From contig DATIQN010000051.1 in assembly GCA_035470785.1 (NCBI GenBank), forward strand, positions 62,001 through 126,000: DNA of 64,000 nucleotides. The letters run 5' to 3'. The translations under genes were made by a program, and so were the position numbers. Each line of letters begins with the position of its first letter. Position 1 is the stretch's first letter. Origin of the DNA: Croceibacterium_B sp035470785. Lineage in GTDB: Bacteria; Pseudomonadota; Alphaproteobacteria; Sphingomonadales; Sphingomonadaceae. Under the pieces are notes generated by a model. That model saw only the letters and a program-made list of their open reading frames with translations. It did not search any database and was not told the DNA's origin. Below, piece by piece: positions 24,950-33,918 of the stretch.

Positions 24950-26083
24950 ATGACTACCAAGCTGCCTTCGCGGGCCGACCATGTCGGCTCGTTTCTGCGC
25001 CCGAAATCCGTCATCGACGCCCGTGAGGCGCGCGCTGCCGGAAAGATCGACGCCGCCGAACTGCGCGCCGTCGAGGACCAGGCCATCGCCGATCTCGTCA
25101 AATGGCAGGAGGGGCTCGGCCTCGAAGCCATAACCGACGGCGAATTCCGCCGCGTCTTCTTCCACACCGACTTCCTCCTCCGGCTCTCGGGCGTCGAGGA
25201 GACCGGCGGGATCAAGAAGGTGTTCAAGAACGACAAGGGCGTCGACGTGCATTTCGCGCCGCCGAAGATCGTGATCACCGGCAAGGTCGCGCACGTGAAG
25301 CCCATCCAGCGGGCCGATTATGAATTCCTCGCCAGCCATGTGACGAGGACGCCGAAGGTCGCCATCCCCAGCCCGACGATGCTGCATTTCCGTGCCGGCC
25401 GCGCGGGCATTCCCGAAGACGTCTATCCCGACATGCAGGGCTTCTACGACGACGTCGCCGCAGCCTACCGTGCGGAGATCGCCGACTTGACGGACGCCGG
25501 CTGCCGCTACGTCCAGCTCGACGACACCAACCTCGCCTACTTGTGCGATGCCGGTCACCGGCAGGATGCGTCGAACCGCGGCATGGATCCCGACAGCATC
25601 ACCCACGAATACGCCAGGCTGATCAACGCTAGCTTCGCCGACGCGCCCGCCGACATGGTCAAGGCGATGCACTTGTGCCGCGGCAACTTCCGTTCGAGCT
25701 GGGCGGCCGAGGGCGGCTACGAACCGGTTGCCGACGTGATGTTCAACGAATGCGACATCGACGCGTTCTTCCTCGAATACGACGATGCCCGCTCGGGCGA
25801 TTTCACGCCTTTGAGATTCCTGCCTAAGGGCAAGACCGTTGTGCTCGGTCTCGTCTCGACCAAGCTCGCCGAGCTCGAAACCAAGGACGAGATCAAGCGG
25901 CGCATCGACGAGGCGGCCAAGTTCGCCCCGATCGAGCAGTTGGCGCTCTCGCCGCAATGCGGTTTCGCCAGCACCGTTCACGGCAACGACATCACCACCG
26001 AGCAGCAGGCGGCGAAGATCCGTCTGGTGGTCGAGGTGGCCGACGAAGTCTGGGGCCGCTCGGCGGCGCAACGGGCGGCCTGA
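24950..26083 (+). CDS. Cobalamin-independent methionine synthase C-terminal-like methyltransferase
   Basis: Stand-alone MetE C-terminal (COG0620) TIM-barrel protein of 377 residues. Probable zinc ligands are His241-x-Cys243 (MHLCRGN), Glu276 (FLEYDD) and Cys337 (SPQCGFA). True MetE is about 750 residues with two barrels, so this is the short family whose members use other methyl donors or acceptors, including coenzyme M transferases. The ATG at 24950 has AGGA at 8 bp; a TTG at 24929 is possible. Given LigM in the same presumed regulon, it may take the methyl group released from aryl ethers, which is inference. A strong hairpin follows. Confidence 0.87.
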   Translation: MTTKLPSRADHVGSFLRPKSVIDAREARAAGKIDAAELRAVEDQAIADLVKWQEGLGLEAITDGEFRRVFFHTDFLLRLSGVEETGGIKKVFKNDKGVDVHFAPPKIVITGKVAHVKPIQRADYEFLASHVTRTPKVAIPSPTMLHFRAGRAGIPEDVYPDMQGFYDDVAAAYRAEIADLTDAGCRYVQLDDTNLAYLCDAGHRQDASNRGMDPDSITHEYARLINASFADAPADMVKAMHLCRGNFRSSWAAEGGYEPVADVMFNECDIDAFFLEYDDARSGDFTPLRFLPKGKTVVLGLVSTKLAELETKDEIKRRIDEAAKFAPIEQLALSPQCGFASTVHGNDITTEQQAAKIRLVVEVADEVWGRSAAQRAA

Positions 26084-26101
26084 ACCTCACGCACAAACAA
26101 G

Positions 26102-26129
26102 AAGGGCGGCCCCGCGGGGCCGCCCTTTT
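26102..26129. terminator. Rho-independent terminator, bidirectional
   Basis: AAGGGCGGCCCC (26102-26113) and GGGGCCGCCCTT (26116-26127) form a perfect 12-bp stem followed by TTTT on the plus strand. It ends the MetE-like gene and lies 22 bp past the stop of the convergent TonB receptor gene. Confidence 0.9.
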
Positions 26130-26151
26130 CGTTTCAGGCCTAGGCCTTCGT

Positions 26152-28728
26152 TCAGAAGGTCTTCTTGACCGTAACCGCCCACTCGCGCGGACGGCCCGGC
26201 TGGGCCTTGTCGAGGCCGGCGCCGGCGGCGCGCAGGTCGAACAGCGTGACGTAGTAGTACTTGTTGGTCAGGTTGGTGCCCTCGAGCGAGACCGAGAGGT
26301 CCTTGTGCTCGTTCTGCCAGGTCAGGCGCGCGTTCACCAAGGTGTACGAGCCGATGAACTGCGGCACGCCGAGGTACTTGAAGCCGGTGTAGATCTTGTC
26401 CTGGTAGCTCGCATCCACACGCGGGGTGATGAAGCCGAAGCCCGACACCTGCCACTCAAATTGCGCGCCCAGCGTCCACTTCCACTTCGGCGAACCCGCC
26501 AGCGGATCGTTCAGAGTCGTCCCGGTCACAGCGGGAGCGAGCTTCGTATAATGGAAGTCCAGGTAGCTGACCGAGCCGTCGATGCTGAGGCCATCGACAG
26601 GGCGGGCGGTCAACTCCGCCTCGACGCCCTTTTCGTGCGCGTTGCCGGCGTTGACCGTCGCCGCGCACGGGGTGGTACCATCGGGGCAGGTGGAGACGCC
26701 GATCTGGGCGTCCTTCAGCATGGCATAGAAGCCGGTCAGGTTGAAGCGCAGCCGCCGATCGAACAGGTCGGTCTTGATGCCGGTTTCGTAGCTTGTGAGC
26801 TGTTCGGGAGCGAAGGGGATCGCCTGGCTGGCGTAGAACGGCCGCGGATTGGTGCCGCCGCCCTTGAAGCCGGTCGAGATGCTGGCGTAGACCATCACGT
26901 CAGGCGAGAAGCGGTAGTTCAGCGCCGCGCGATAGTCCCACTTGCTGCCCTTGTACTTGGCGACGAGCCCCGTCAGCGCTCCGGGGGTACCAGCGCCATT
27001 CACGGCGCCGACCGGGTCGAGATAGGAATTGATCGTGCCGTCGGGGTTGAGCCTGAAGTAGTGATACTCCTTGCTCTCTTCGGTGTAGCGCAGACCGCCA
27101 TCGAAGGTCAGACCGGGAATGATCTCCCAGTTGATGTTGACGAAAGCCGCCTTTGCCTGGGCCGGTGTCTGGTCGGGCTGGATGAACTGCAGCGGGAAAA
27201 CGCCGAGCGAGCCGACGTTCGGGATCACGGCGTTGATGTAGCGCAGGTCCTGGTACGAATAGTAATCGGTTTCCTGCTTGAAGAAGTAGCCCCCGACCAC
27301 GAGGTTGGCGGTTTCGGCGAGCTTCGCGTTGACCCGCAGCTCCTCGCTCCAGTTCCAGTGCGTCAGGCTGTTGTAGCCGCCCGACAACGGGATCGGAGAC
27401 AAGTCGTCGTCGACGCCGAAATTCGACTTCCAGTGCTGGTAGGCGAGGATGTTGTCGATCGAGAACATGTCGCTGAGATCGAAGTGCGCGTTCGCCGCCA
27501 GGTTGTAGGCGTCGTACACGCTGGTGTTCGAGTTCTGCGTGGCGAGGAGCGGCTGCCCGCCCGGAGGGGTGGCGAGGCCTTGATAGACGATGGCCGGCGA
27601 CGAATAGGTCGAGAAGTTGCAGAACTTCCCGCACATGAAGCGATTGTCGTAAGGTACGCCTGGCCGTCCCAGCGCGTAGATCGGCGCGCTGGTGCCGATG
27701 TTGGTGTTAGAGTTGTCGATCACATTCGTCGCGGCGAGCACTTCGCCGGCGGCGCTGTGCTTGTCGTGGATGTATTCGCCGGTAACGTTGATATCGATCG
27801 CGTTCGACGGGTTGTAGCGCAGCGCGCCGCGGAGCGCCTGGTAGCCGACCTCGCCCAGCTTATCGACCACGCACGATCCGCTTGGCTTGACGCGCGGAAT
27901 GCCGCCGGCCGGGTTGACCAGCTGCGTGCTGCCGTCGTTTGCGGTGAAGGTGGCCGAACCACCTGCCGGATAGACGCAGCCGAAGTCGTACTGCTTCACG
28001 TAGCCGTCCTGGTGTTTGAACACGCCGGAGAAGCGCGCGAACAGATTGTCGGTCAGCTTGAAGTCGATCCCGCCGCGCAGGCCGATGCGGTTGCGGCTGC
28101 CGTAGGTGGCTTCGACATAGCCGTCACCCGAGCCGGTCGGCTTCTTGGTGAACATCTTGATCGAGCCACCCTCGGAATTGCGCCCGGAGAGCGTGCCCTG
28201 CGGACCGCGCAGGATCTCGACGCGGTCGAGGTCGAGCAGGTCGAACGCCGCGCCGGTCAGCTGCGGATAGTAGACGTCGTCGATGTAGATGCCGACGCCG
28301 GGCTCGTAAGCCGGGTTAAAGTCGCCCGCGCCGATACCGCGGATCGAGACCGCGACCGACGGGCCGAACGAGGCGCCCTGCGGCTTGAGCGTCACGTTGG
28401 GAGCGCTGTCGGCGACTTGCGCCAGGTTGGTCTGGCTCTTGGCTTCCATGGTGGCCGCGTTGACGGCGGTGATGGCGAGCGGTGTGTCCTGCAGGTTCTG
28501 CGCGCGGAACTGTGCGGTGACGACAATTTCGTTGCTGGCCTGGCTGGTGTCCGTAGTCGCAGCCGTATCCGGGTTGGCCGCCTGGGCCTGAGCCGAGGGG
28601 CTGGGCTGGGCCGGAGCCGGGGCGGGATTATCCTGCGCCAGCGCAGGGCTGGCGATCGCCATCGCGGCGAAGGAAGCAGTCAGCATAAGGGGCACGCGCG
28701 CGCAGTCGCGCAGCCAAAGGTAAGCCAT
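26152..28728 (-). CDS. TonB-dependent receptor (large, sphingomonad type)
   Basis: Outer-membrane receptor of 858 residues. A signal peptide (cleavage near SPALAQ, about residue 32) is followed by a Gln/Ala/Pro-rich linker, then NEIVVTAQFRAQNLQDTPLAI, the TonB box/plug signature of the sphingomonad catabolic receptors. Plug motifs VSIRGIGAGDF and LRGPQGTLSGRNSEGG are present; the barrel ends in a terminal Phe (VTVKKTF). RBS GGAGAG precedes the ATG. Operator site C lies 47 bp upstream, so it should be induced with the catabolic genes and import a bulky aromatic or a metal complex. The substrate is not deducible. Confidence 0.93.
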   Translation of the reverse strand: MAYLWLRDCARVPLMLTASFAAMAIASPALAQDNPAPAPAQPSPSAQAQAANPDTAATTDTSQASNEIVVTAQFRAQNLQDTPLAITAVNAATMEAKSQTNLAQVADSAPNVTLKPQGASFGPSVAVSIRGIGAGDFNPAYEPGVGIYIDDVYYPQLTGAAFDLLDLDRVEILRGPQGTLSGRNSEGGSIKMFTKKPTGSGDGYVEATYGSRNRIGLRGGIDFKLTDNLFARFSGVFKHQDGYVKQYDFGCVYPAGGSATFTANDGSTQLVNPAGGIPRVKPSGSCVVDKLGEVGYQALRGALRYNPSNAIDINVTGEYIHDKHSAAGEVLAATNVIDNSNTNIGTSAPIYALGRPGVPYDNRFMCGKFCNFSTYSSPAIVYQGLATPPGGQPLLATQNSNTSVYDAYNLAANAHFDLSDMFSIDNILAYQHWKSNFGVDDDLSPIPLSGGYNSLTHWNWSEELRVNAKLAETANLVVGGYFFKQETDYYSYQDLRYINAVIPNVGSLGVFPLQFIQPDQTPAQAKAAFVNINWEIIPGLTFDGGLRYTEESKEYHYFRLNPDGTINSYLDPVGAVNGAGTPGALTGLVAKYKGSKWDYRAALNYRFSPDVMVYASISTGFKGGGTNPRPFYASQAIPFAPEQLTSYETGIKTDLFDRRLRFNLTGFYAMLKDAQIGVSTCPDGTTPCAATVNAGNAHEKGVEAELTARPVDGLSIDGSVSYLDFHYTKLAPAVTGTTLNDPLAGSPKWKWTLGAQFEWQVSGFGFITPRVDASYQDKIYTGFKYLGVPQFIGSYTLVNARLTWQNEHKDLSVSLEGTNLTNKYYYVTLFDLRAAGAGLDKAQPGRPREWAVTVKKTF

Positions 28729-28774
28729 ACGATTCTCTCCATAGGTGGAGCCGTCACTGGGGGAATGGCGACGT

Positions 28775-28793
28775 TAGTATGCTGTGCATACAT
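28775..28793. promoter_or_regulatory. Operator-like palindrome, site C
   Basis: TAGTATGC-TGT-GCATACAT: perfect 6-bp core arms (GTATGC/GCATAC) with a 3-bp spacer, 47 bp upstream of the TonB receptor ATG. A 16-bp element shared with the ALDH promoter follows at 28796-28811. Confidence 0.7.
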
Positions 28794-28882
28794 TCACGAT
28801 CGTTGCAATCGCGCGAGATAGACGTCCGTCGATCTCAGGCCAGCCTGATGCAATTACACAACAATATTGGCGCTAACCCAAG

Positions 28883-30010
28883 TTAGGGGAGGCGGAAGAC
28901 GGCCCTGGCGTTGTCTTCCATGAGCATCTTCTTATGCTCGGGGGAGAGCTGCATCCGGTCGTACGCAGCGACCTCGTCGTAGCTTTGCTGGTAGGGGTAA
29001 TCCATCGCGTAGAGCACACGCTCCGGCCCCAGCTGCTCCATGCAGAACTTGATCGCCGGCTCCCACGCCACGCCGCTGGTGGTGATCCAGATGTTGTTGC
29101 GGAAGTAGTAGCTCACCGGATGCTGCAGTTTGACCTGCTGGCCGTCGCGCAAGTGCGCCCGGCCGTCGGCATTCCCCTGCATCCAGTCGAAGCGGTACAG
29201 CTGCAACGGCATCGCCTCGCCCATGTGGCCGATCGCCAGGCGCAACTTCGGGAAGCGGTCGAACGCGCCCGAGAAGATCAGCCCCATCGTGTGCAGCCAC
29301 ACGTCGTGCGGGAATCCGGCGAGCGCGCCGAAGAACCCGCGCGATTCGTAATGCGGGGCGTTCCACGGCGCGGTCGGGTGGATGTAGAGCGCGGCGTCGT
29401 TGGCTTCGAGCGCTTCGAGGATCGGGACGTATTCCGGTTCGTCGAGATAGTGCCCCTGGAAGTGCCCGTTGAGCACCGCGCCGTTGAGGCCAAGCGTCAT
29501 CATGGCGCGCTCGATTTCCTTCACCGAACCGGCGACGTCGCGCGGGTCGAAGGCGGCGAGCGCGGAGAAGCGGTCGGGATGGCGGCGGCACGCATCGGCA
29601 GCGATGTCGTTCGCCTCACGGGCGAGCGCGGTGCCTTCTCCCGGCCGCACGACCTGCACCCCTGGCGCGGTCAGCAGCAGCAACTGCCGGTCGATGCCGA
29701 ATTCGTCCATATGGCCGAGGCGCAGCGCACCCAAGTCCTGCATCATTTCCTGCAGGCTCGGCATTTTCGAGAACATTGCCGCCATCCGCAGGCTGGCATC
29801 GTCCTTCGCTACGCCGCTTGTCGCGTACTCGACCTGCGCCCTGACCAGCGCGGAAAAGGTCCACGCTTCCTCGGTGGCGATCCGCTTGTACGGCACATCG
29901 CGGTCGACATGGCCGGCGCGCGGCGCCAAGCCGACGCGGGTGCGGTGGCTGAAGTCTTCCTTGAAGTGGCCCTTGAGGCCGAACTCGCTGCCGTCTTCGA
30001 GCTTGGGCAT
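28883..30010 (-). CDS. LigW-type amidohydrolase (probable aryl decarboxylase)
   Basis: Amidohydrolase 2 family protein of 375 residues. As in 5-carboxyvanillate and gamma-resorcylate decarboxylases, the usual HxH is replaced by an EEA motif (RIATEEAW), with later His in LYIHPTAPW and Asp in YAMDYPYQ. Segments GHMGEAMPLQLYRFDWM and TTSGVAWEPAIKFCM are close to LigW. It has about 60 extra residues at the N terminus. The ATG at 30010 overlaps the upstream SnoaL stop by one base. Predicted reaction: non-oxidative decarboxylation of a hydroxyarene carboxylate, or hydrolysis of a ring-derived product. Confidence 0.85.
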   Translation of the reverse strand: MPKLEDGSEFGLKGHFKEDFSHRTRVGLAPRAGHVDRDVPYKRIATEEAWTFSALVRAQVEYATSGVAKDDASLRMAAMFSKMPSLQEMMQDLGALRLGHMDEFGIDRQLLLLTAPGVQVVRPGEGTALAREANDIAADACRRHPDRFSALAAFDPRDVAGSVKEIERAMMTLGLNGAVLNGHFQGHYLDEPEYVPILEALEANDAALYIHPTAPWNAPHYESRGFFGALAGFPHDVWLHTMGLIFSGAFDRFPKLRLAIGHMGEAMPLQLYRFDWMQGNADGRAHLRDGQQVKLQHPVSYYFRNNIWITTSGVAWEPAIKFCMEQLGPERVLYAMDYPYQQSYDEVAAYDRMQLSPEHKKMLMEDNARAVFRLP

Positions 30011-30471
30011 CAGAACATGCCGTTGCTGTTCTTGCACTCTGTCGGTTCGGGCACCGGCTGCATTACGTCCCAGTGCTCGACCACGTAGCCGTCCCTAATC
30101 CGCAGGATATCGACGACCGCCCAGCCGAGCTCGTCACGCGTGCGGCGAAAGTGATGATGCACGGCGACGAGGTCGCCGTCGCCGTAGATCACCCGCTTCA
30201 CGTTGTGGGTCAGCTCGGGGTTGTTCTTCACCGCCGCGCCCAGCATCGCCATCGTCGCGTCACGCCCGGTCGGCGCGTTGGGATTATGCTGGATGTATTC
30301 AGGGTGCATCCAGCAGGTGAACGCGTCGACCGGGTTGTCCTCGACGTAGAACAGCTGGATGAAGCGGTCGGCCACCTGGTGGGCCGAGAGCGCCTCACGG
30401 TCCGCCGTCTCGCGCGCGTCGAAGGGCGGGTGCGCCGCGTCCCAGCGAAACGAACCCGGCGCCGGTTTCAC
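30010..30471 (-). CDS. SnoaL-like NTF2-fold protein
   Basis: Small protein of 153 residues of the NTF2/SnoaL superfamily: a helical start (QVADRFIQLFYVEDNPVDAF), WMHPEYIQHNP, and the strands GDGDLVAVHHHFRRT and VDILRIRDGYVVEHWDV. It is closer to the SnoaL polyketide-cyclase branch than to the other SnoaL proteins in the window, and lacks their Asp/His pair at the 57-residue spacing. I place the start at GTG 30471, which overlaps the upstream stop as GTGA; a longer in-frame reading would run far into the upstream gene. Middle gene of the unit 31166-28883. Confidence 0.82.
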   Translation of the reverse strand: MKPAPGSFRWDAAHPPFDARETADREALSAHQVADRFIQLFYVEDNPVDAFTCWMHPEYIQHNPNAPTGRDATMAMLGAAVKNNPELTHNVKRVIYGDGDLVAVHHHFRRTRDELGWAVVDILRIRDGYVVEHWDVMQPVPEPTECKNSNGMF

Positions 30472-31166
30472 CGCTTTTCCTGCCCCGCCAGCATCGCGCC
30501 GAACTTGGGATGCGCGAAGTGCATCGGCACGTCCTGGCGATAGGGCCAGGTCTTGCGGTGCTGCTCGGGCGGCAGCAGGCGATCGGGGCCGAGCGGGTCT
30601 TCCGGATAGGTCTTCTCGGCCGGCTGCAGGTGCGCTGTGGTGTGCGCCCAGCCTTCCTCGTAATTCGCCTGCCACTGCATCATGTAGTCGAGCCGCTTGA
30701 TCTTCCACACGCCGTCGACGTTGACGTAATCGTTCTCGTAGATGCCGGCTTCCATGAACTGCTGCGGCATGATCTCTTCGCGCGTTTCCTGGAAATCGTC
30801 GTGCCAGCCGCCGAGCAGGATGCCGTGGAAGCGGCCCTTGGCCGTCTTGCGGTCGGGCGCGACGGTTATGATGTCCTGCATCTGGAAGTGGTCGAGCAGC
30901 AGGCCGTTGACCGGCCCCGGCTTGCCGCCGGTGAAGCGCCCGGCGATCCAGTCGCCGTAGAGCCGCTTGACGCCCTTGTGACCGACGTACTCTCCCGAAA
31001 GGAACACCACCGCGCCATCCTCGGCGAACAAGTCGGCGACCTCGTCGGGGCGGTTGAAATCGATGTAGTAGCCATAGGCCCAGTGGAGGCGGCGGATCGC
31101 CTGGATATCCTCCAGCACGCCCACCTTGTGTTCCAGCTCCGCAAGGCGGGTTTCGACGTCACTCAT
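30468..31166 (-). CDS. SnoaL_4/NTF2-like protein (LinA/BaiE-like dyad)
   Basis: NTF2-fold protein of 232 residues. An N-terminal coiled-coil helix (ETRLAELEHKVGVLEDIQ) leads into the SnoaL_4 core IRRLHWAYGYYIDFNRPDEVADLFAEDG. Asp36 and His93 (LLDHFQ) lie 57 residues apart, as in three other SnoaL proteins here, and align with the catalytic Asp25/His73 of LinA-type dehydrochlorinases and BaiE dehydratase. The C-terminal 60 residues (trp-rich, RKTWPYRQDVPMH) are an extension. It is the first gene of a minus unit with operator site D 22 bp upstream. Substrate unknown; dehydration or isomerisation is likely. Confidence 0.84.
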   Translation of the reverse strand: MSDVETRLAELEHKVGVLEDIQAIRRLHWAYGYYIDFNRPDEVADLFAEDGAVVFLSGEYVGHKGVKRLYGDWIAGRFTGGKPGPVNGLLLDHFQMQDIITVAPDRKTAKGRFHGILLGGWHDDFQETREEIMPQQFMEAGIYENDYVNVDGVWKIKRLDYMMQWQANYEEGWAHTTAHLQPAEKTYPEDPLGPDRLLPPEQHRKTWPYRQDVPMHFAHPKFGAMLAGQEKR

Positions 31167-31187
31167 TCTCGACTCTCCGGATTATGT

Positions 31188-31206
31188 TTGTATGCATTAC
31201 TAACGA
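31188..31206. promoter_or_regulatory. Operator-like palindrome, site D
   Basis: TTGTATGC-ATT-ACTAACGA: strong left half, degenerate right half that agrees with site E (RCTNACGA). It lies between the divergent SnoaL (22 bp to ATG) and SDR (34 bp to ATG) genes, so it could control both. Confidence 0.55.
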
Positions 31207-31239
31207 ACGTGACTGTTTTGGCGAGAGGTAATTCCGGCA

Positions 31240-32169
31240 ATGAGCGAGCAATCCAGCCCATGGAAAGGGCGCGTGGCCTTCGTCACCGGGGCCGTCACCG
31301 GCATCGGTCTCGGCGTGGCGCAGGCCTTCGCAGACAACGGCTTTCGCCTCGCGCTGAGCTACCGCAACGAGGACGACCGCGCGCTGACCGAGCGCTGGTT
31401 TGAATCGAAGGGTTACGAGCAGCCGCTCTACTGCAAGCTCGACGTGACCGATCGGAAGCGCTTCGCCGAAGTGGCCGACGAAGTGGTCGACCGCTTCGGC
31501 GAGGTCCACGTGCTGGTCAACAACGCCGGCGTCAGCGTGTTCGGCCCGACCGACGAGGCGAGCTACGACGATTACGACTGGATCATGGGCGTCAACTTCG
31601 GCGGGGTGGTCAACGGCCTCGTCAGCTTCCTGCCCAAGATCAAGGCGGCGAAGGGCCGCCGCCACGTGACCAACGTCGCCAGCATGGCCGCCTTCCTGCC
31701 GGGCCCGCAGGCGGGCATCTACACCGCCAGCAAGTTCGCCGTCCGCGGCCTGACCGAGAGCTTGCGCTATAATCTCGCCCCGCACGGCATCGGCTGCTCG
31801 CTCGTCTGCCCGGCGCTGACCAAGACCAACGCCTGGACCAGCGCGCTCAAGCGCCCCGACGGCTTCGCCGAAAGCGGCTTCTCGGCGGTCGAGAAGGCCG
31901 AGCTCGAACAGTTCGGCACCGCCTTCGAGGAAGGCATGGACCCCTACGTCGTCGGCCAAAAGATCCTAAACGGCATGACCGAGCAGCGCGGCCTCATCCT
32001 CACCCATCCCGAGCACGGCCCCGACTTCGAGGAAATCCACGCCGCGATCATGGCCGCCCTGCCGGACGAGGAAGCGCCTCCCGGACGGCTGAAGATCGAG
32101 CAACTGCGGCGCGATGCAATGAAGGCGGCCGAGAGGGGATTGAAGATCAGGCTAGATGACCTGACCTAA
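31240..32169 (+). CDS. LigD/LigO-like short-chain dehydrogenase
   Basis: SDR of 309 residues, longer than a classical SDR and resembling the sphingomonad C-alpha dehydrogenases LigD/LigL/LigN/LigO of beta-aryl ether breakdown: TGAVTGIGLG cofactor loop, LVNNAGV, YDDYDWIMGVNFGGVVNGLV (LigD has YDDFDWIIGVNLNGVINGMV), catalytic Tyr161-x3-Lys165, and a conserved C-terminal half with EGMDPYVVGQKIL. LigD-type enzymes oxidise the alpha-alcohol so that etherases can act. It overlaps the GMC gene end by 4 bp. Operator D lies upstream. Substrate specificity is not provable. Confidence 0.86.
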   Translation: MSEQSSPWKGRVAFVTGAVTGIGLGVAQAFADNGFRLALSYRNEDDRALTERWFESKGYEQPLYCKLDVTDRKRFAEVADEVVDRFGEVHVLVNNAGVSVFGPTDEASYDDYDWIMGVNFGGVVNGLVSFLPKIKAAKGRRHVTNVASMAAFLPGPQAGIYTASKFAVRGLTESLRYNLAPHGIGCSLVCPALTKTNAWTSALKRPDGFAESGFSAVEKAELEQFGTAFEEGMDPYVVGQKILNGMTEQRGLILTHPEHGPDFEEIHAAIMAALPDEEAPPGRLKIEQLRRDAMKAAERGLKIRLDDLT

Positions 32170-33824
32170 GCCGCCACCGCCTCCTTCGCATCCTGCAGCA
32201 CCATCTCGGCGCCCTTCTCGGCGATCATGATCGTCGGCGCGTTGGTGTTGCCGCTGGTGATCTTGGGGAACACGCTGGCGTCGATCACCCGCAGGCCCTC
32301 GACTCCGCGCACCTTGAGGTCGGGGGTCACCGGATAGCGTTCGTCGCCCATCGCGACGGTGCCGACCGGGTGGTAGACGGTGCCGCTGGCGATCTTGGCG
32401 TATTCGAACATCTGCTGGTCGTTGTCGCCGAACGGATCGCCCTTGGCCGCCATGTAGGGCTCGAGCGCCGGCTGCTGCCAGATGTTGCGGATGATCTTCA
32501 GCTGGGTGACCGCCATCTCCTGGTCGATCGGATCGCTGAGGTAGTTGGGCACGATCTTCGGAGTGACCATCCCGTCGGACGACTTCGCGTGGATCGAGCC
32601 GCGCGATTCCGGACGCAGCTGGCACGGGTTACTGGCGAGGCCTGGCTCCTTCTCAAGTTGCAGCGCTTGGGTGGTGGCGAGCACTTGCAGGTCCATCGAC
32701 GCGGCCATCATGTGGATCTGCACGTCGGGGTGCTCGAGCTCCTTGCGGCTCTTCACGAACGCGCAACCGTGGGCCACCGCCATGCTGAGGATGCCGGTGC
32801 GGCTGATGCCGTACTTGGCGATCTCCTTGATCAGGTTGAGACCGGTGGCGCGGTGGTTGATCGAGTGCCAGTCTTCCTTCAGGCGCGCTTGGCAGCCGAT
32901 CATCACGTGGTCCTGCATGTTCTCGCCGACCATCTTGCTCTCATGGATCACCGGCACGCCGAGCTCCTGCAGCAGCGCGCCCTGGCCCACGCCGCTGATC
33001 TCGAGCAGCTTGGGCGATTCGACCGAGCCGGCGGCGAGGATCACCTCGCGCGCGACCATCACCTTGCGCTTTTCGCCGTTCTGCATGAACTCAATGCCGA
33101 CCGCCTTCTTGCCCTCGAACAGGATCTTGGTGGTCATCGCCCGCAGCTCGACCTGCAGGTTCGGCCGGTTCATCGCCGGGTGGAGATAGGCAACCGCGGC
33201 CGAGTGGCGCTTGCCGTTCTTGGCGGTCATCTGGAACCAGGTGCAGCCTTCCTGATTGCCGCTGTTGAGGTCCTCGCGATAGGGAATGCCGGCTTCCTGG
33301 CAGGCCTCGATCAGCGCGGCGGAGACGAGGTGCTTTTCGGGGAAGTCGGCGACGTTGAGCGGCCCACCGACGCCGTGGGTGTCGATCGGCCCGCGCTCCT
33401 GGTTCTGCGCTTTCTTGAAGTAGGGCAGCACTTCGTCCCAGCTCCAACCGCGCGCGCCCATCTGCGCCCAGTTGTCGTAGTCGGCCGATTGACCGCGGAC
33501 GTAGAGCAACCCGTTGATCGACGATGAGCCGCCGAGCACCTTGCCCTTGGGCCACTTGTGCGGCCGGTTGCCGGTGCCGGGATCGACCTCGGTCTCGTAG
33601 AGCCAGTTGACCTTGGGGTCGTTGAGCGTCTTGCCGAAGCCGATCGGGGTGTGGATCATCACGTTCGACATGAACTGGCCGGGCTCTTTCAGCGGCCGGT
33701 CGTCGCCGCCCGCTTCGAGCAGCACGACCTTGTGCTCGCCGCTCTCGGTCAGCCGCGCCGCCAGCACGCAGCCCGCGCTGCCCGCGCCGACGATCACGTA
33801 GTCCGCGTAAAGGTCCGCTGCCAT
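32166..33824 (-). CDS. GMC family FAD-dependent oxidoreductase (alcohol oxidase/dehydrogenase)
   Basis: Glucose-methanol-choline oxidoreductase of 552 residues. The ADP-binding GAGSAGCVLAARL motif is at the N terminus, GMC signature 1 is GGSSSINGLLYVRG, signature 2 is GSVESPKLLEISGVG, and the catalytic His485 (VYHPVGTVAMG) precedes an Asn in SGNTNAPT. Start ATG has GAGAGGAG. GMC enzymes in SYK-6 (for example HpvZ and PhcC/PhcD) oxidise the gamma-alcohol of lignin fragments; this one could act similarly. Its minus strand orientation and 3-prime overlap with the LigD-like SDR suggest a distinct promoter in 33825-33918. Confidence 0.92.
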   Translation of the reverse strand: MAADLYADYVIVGAGSAGCVLAARLTESGEHKVVLLEAGGDDRPLKEPGQFMSNVMIHTPIGFGKTLNDPKVNWLYETEVDPGTGNRPHKWPKGKVLGGSSSINGLLYVRGQSADYDNWAQMGARGWSWDEVLPYFKKAQNQERGPIDTHGVGGPLNVADFPEKHLVSAALIEACQEAGIPYREDLNSGNQEGCTWFQMTAKNGKRHSAAVAYLHPAMNRPNLQVELRAMTTKILFEGKKAVGIEFMQNGEKRKVMVAREVILAAGSVESPKLLEISGVGQGALLQELGVPVIHESKMVGENMQDHVMIGCQARLKEDWHSINHRATGLNLIKEIAKYGISRTGILSMAVAHGCAFVKSRKELEHPDVQIHMMAASMDLQVLATTQALQLEKEPGLASNPCQLRPESRGSIHAKSSDGMVTPKIVPNYLSDPIDQEMAVTQLKIIRNIWQQPALEPYMAAKGDPFGDNDQQMFEYAKIASGTVYHPVGTVAMGDERYPVTPDLKVRGVEGLRVIDASVFPKITSGNTNAPTIMIAEKGAEMVLQDAKEAVAA

Positions 33825-33918
33825 TTTATGCTCCTCTCGAGGTGCGCTCGCGCAATTTTCGCGCGATTCGCTTGCCGCGCACGCTAGGGTTCGTAGCCTG
33901 ACGCCGCAATGACTGGAG

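Noticed and set aside
25957..28821. A 954-codon open frame on the plus strand across the TonB receptor gene
   Set aside because: It is antisense to a clear TonB-dependent receptor; its Arg/Ala/Gly/Val-rich translation lacks domain motifs, and long antisense frames are expected at this GC content.
33825..33918. A further copy of the 19-bp operator before the GMC gene
   Set aside because: Only GC-rich, weakly palindromic DNA (CGCGC-AATTTT-CGCGCG-like); it does not fit the TTGTAWGC-N3-GCWTACAA pattern.
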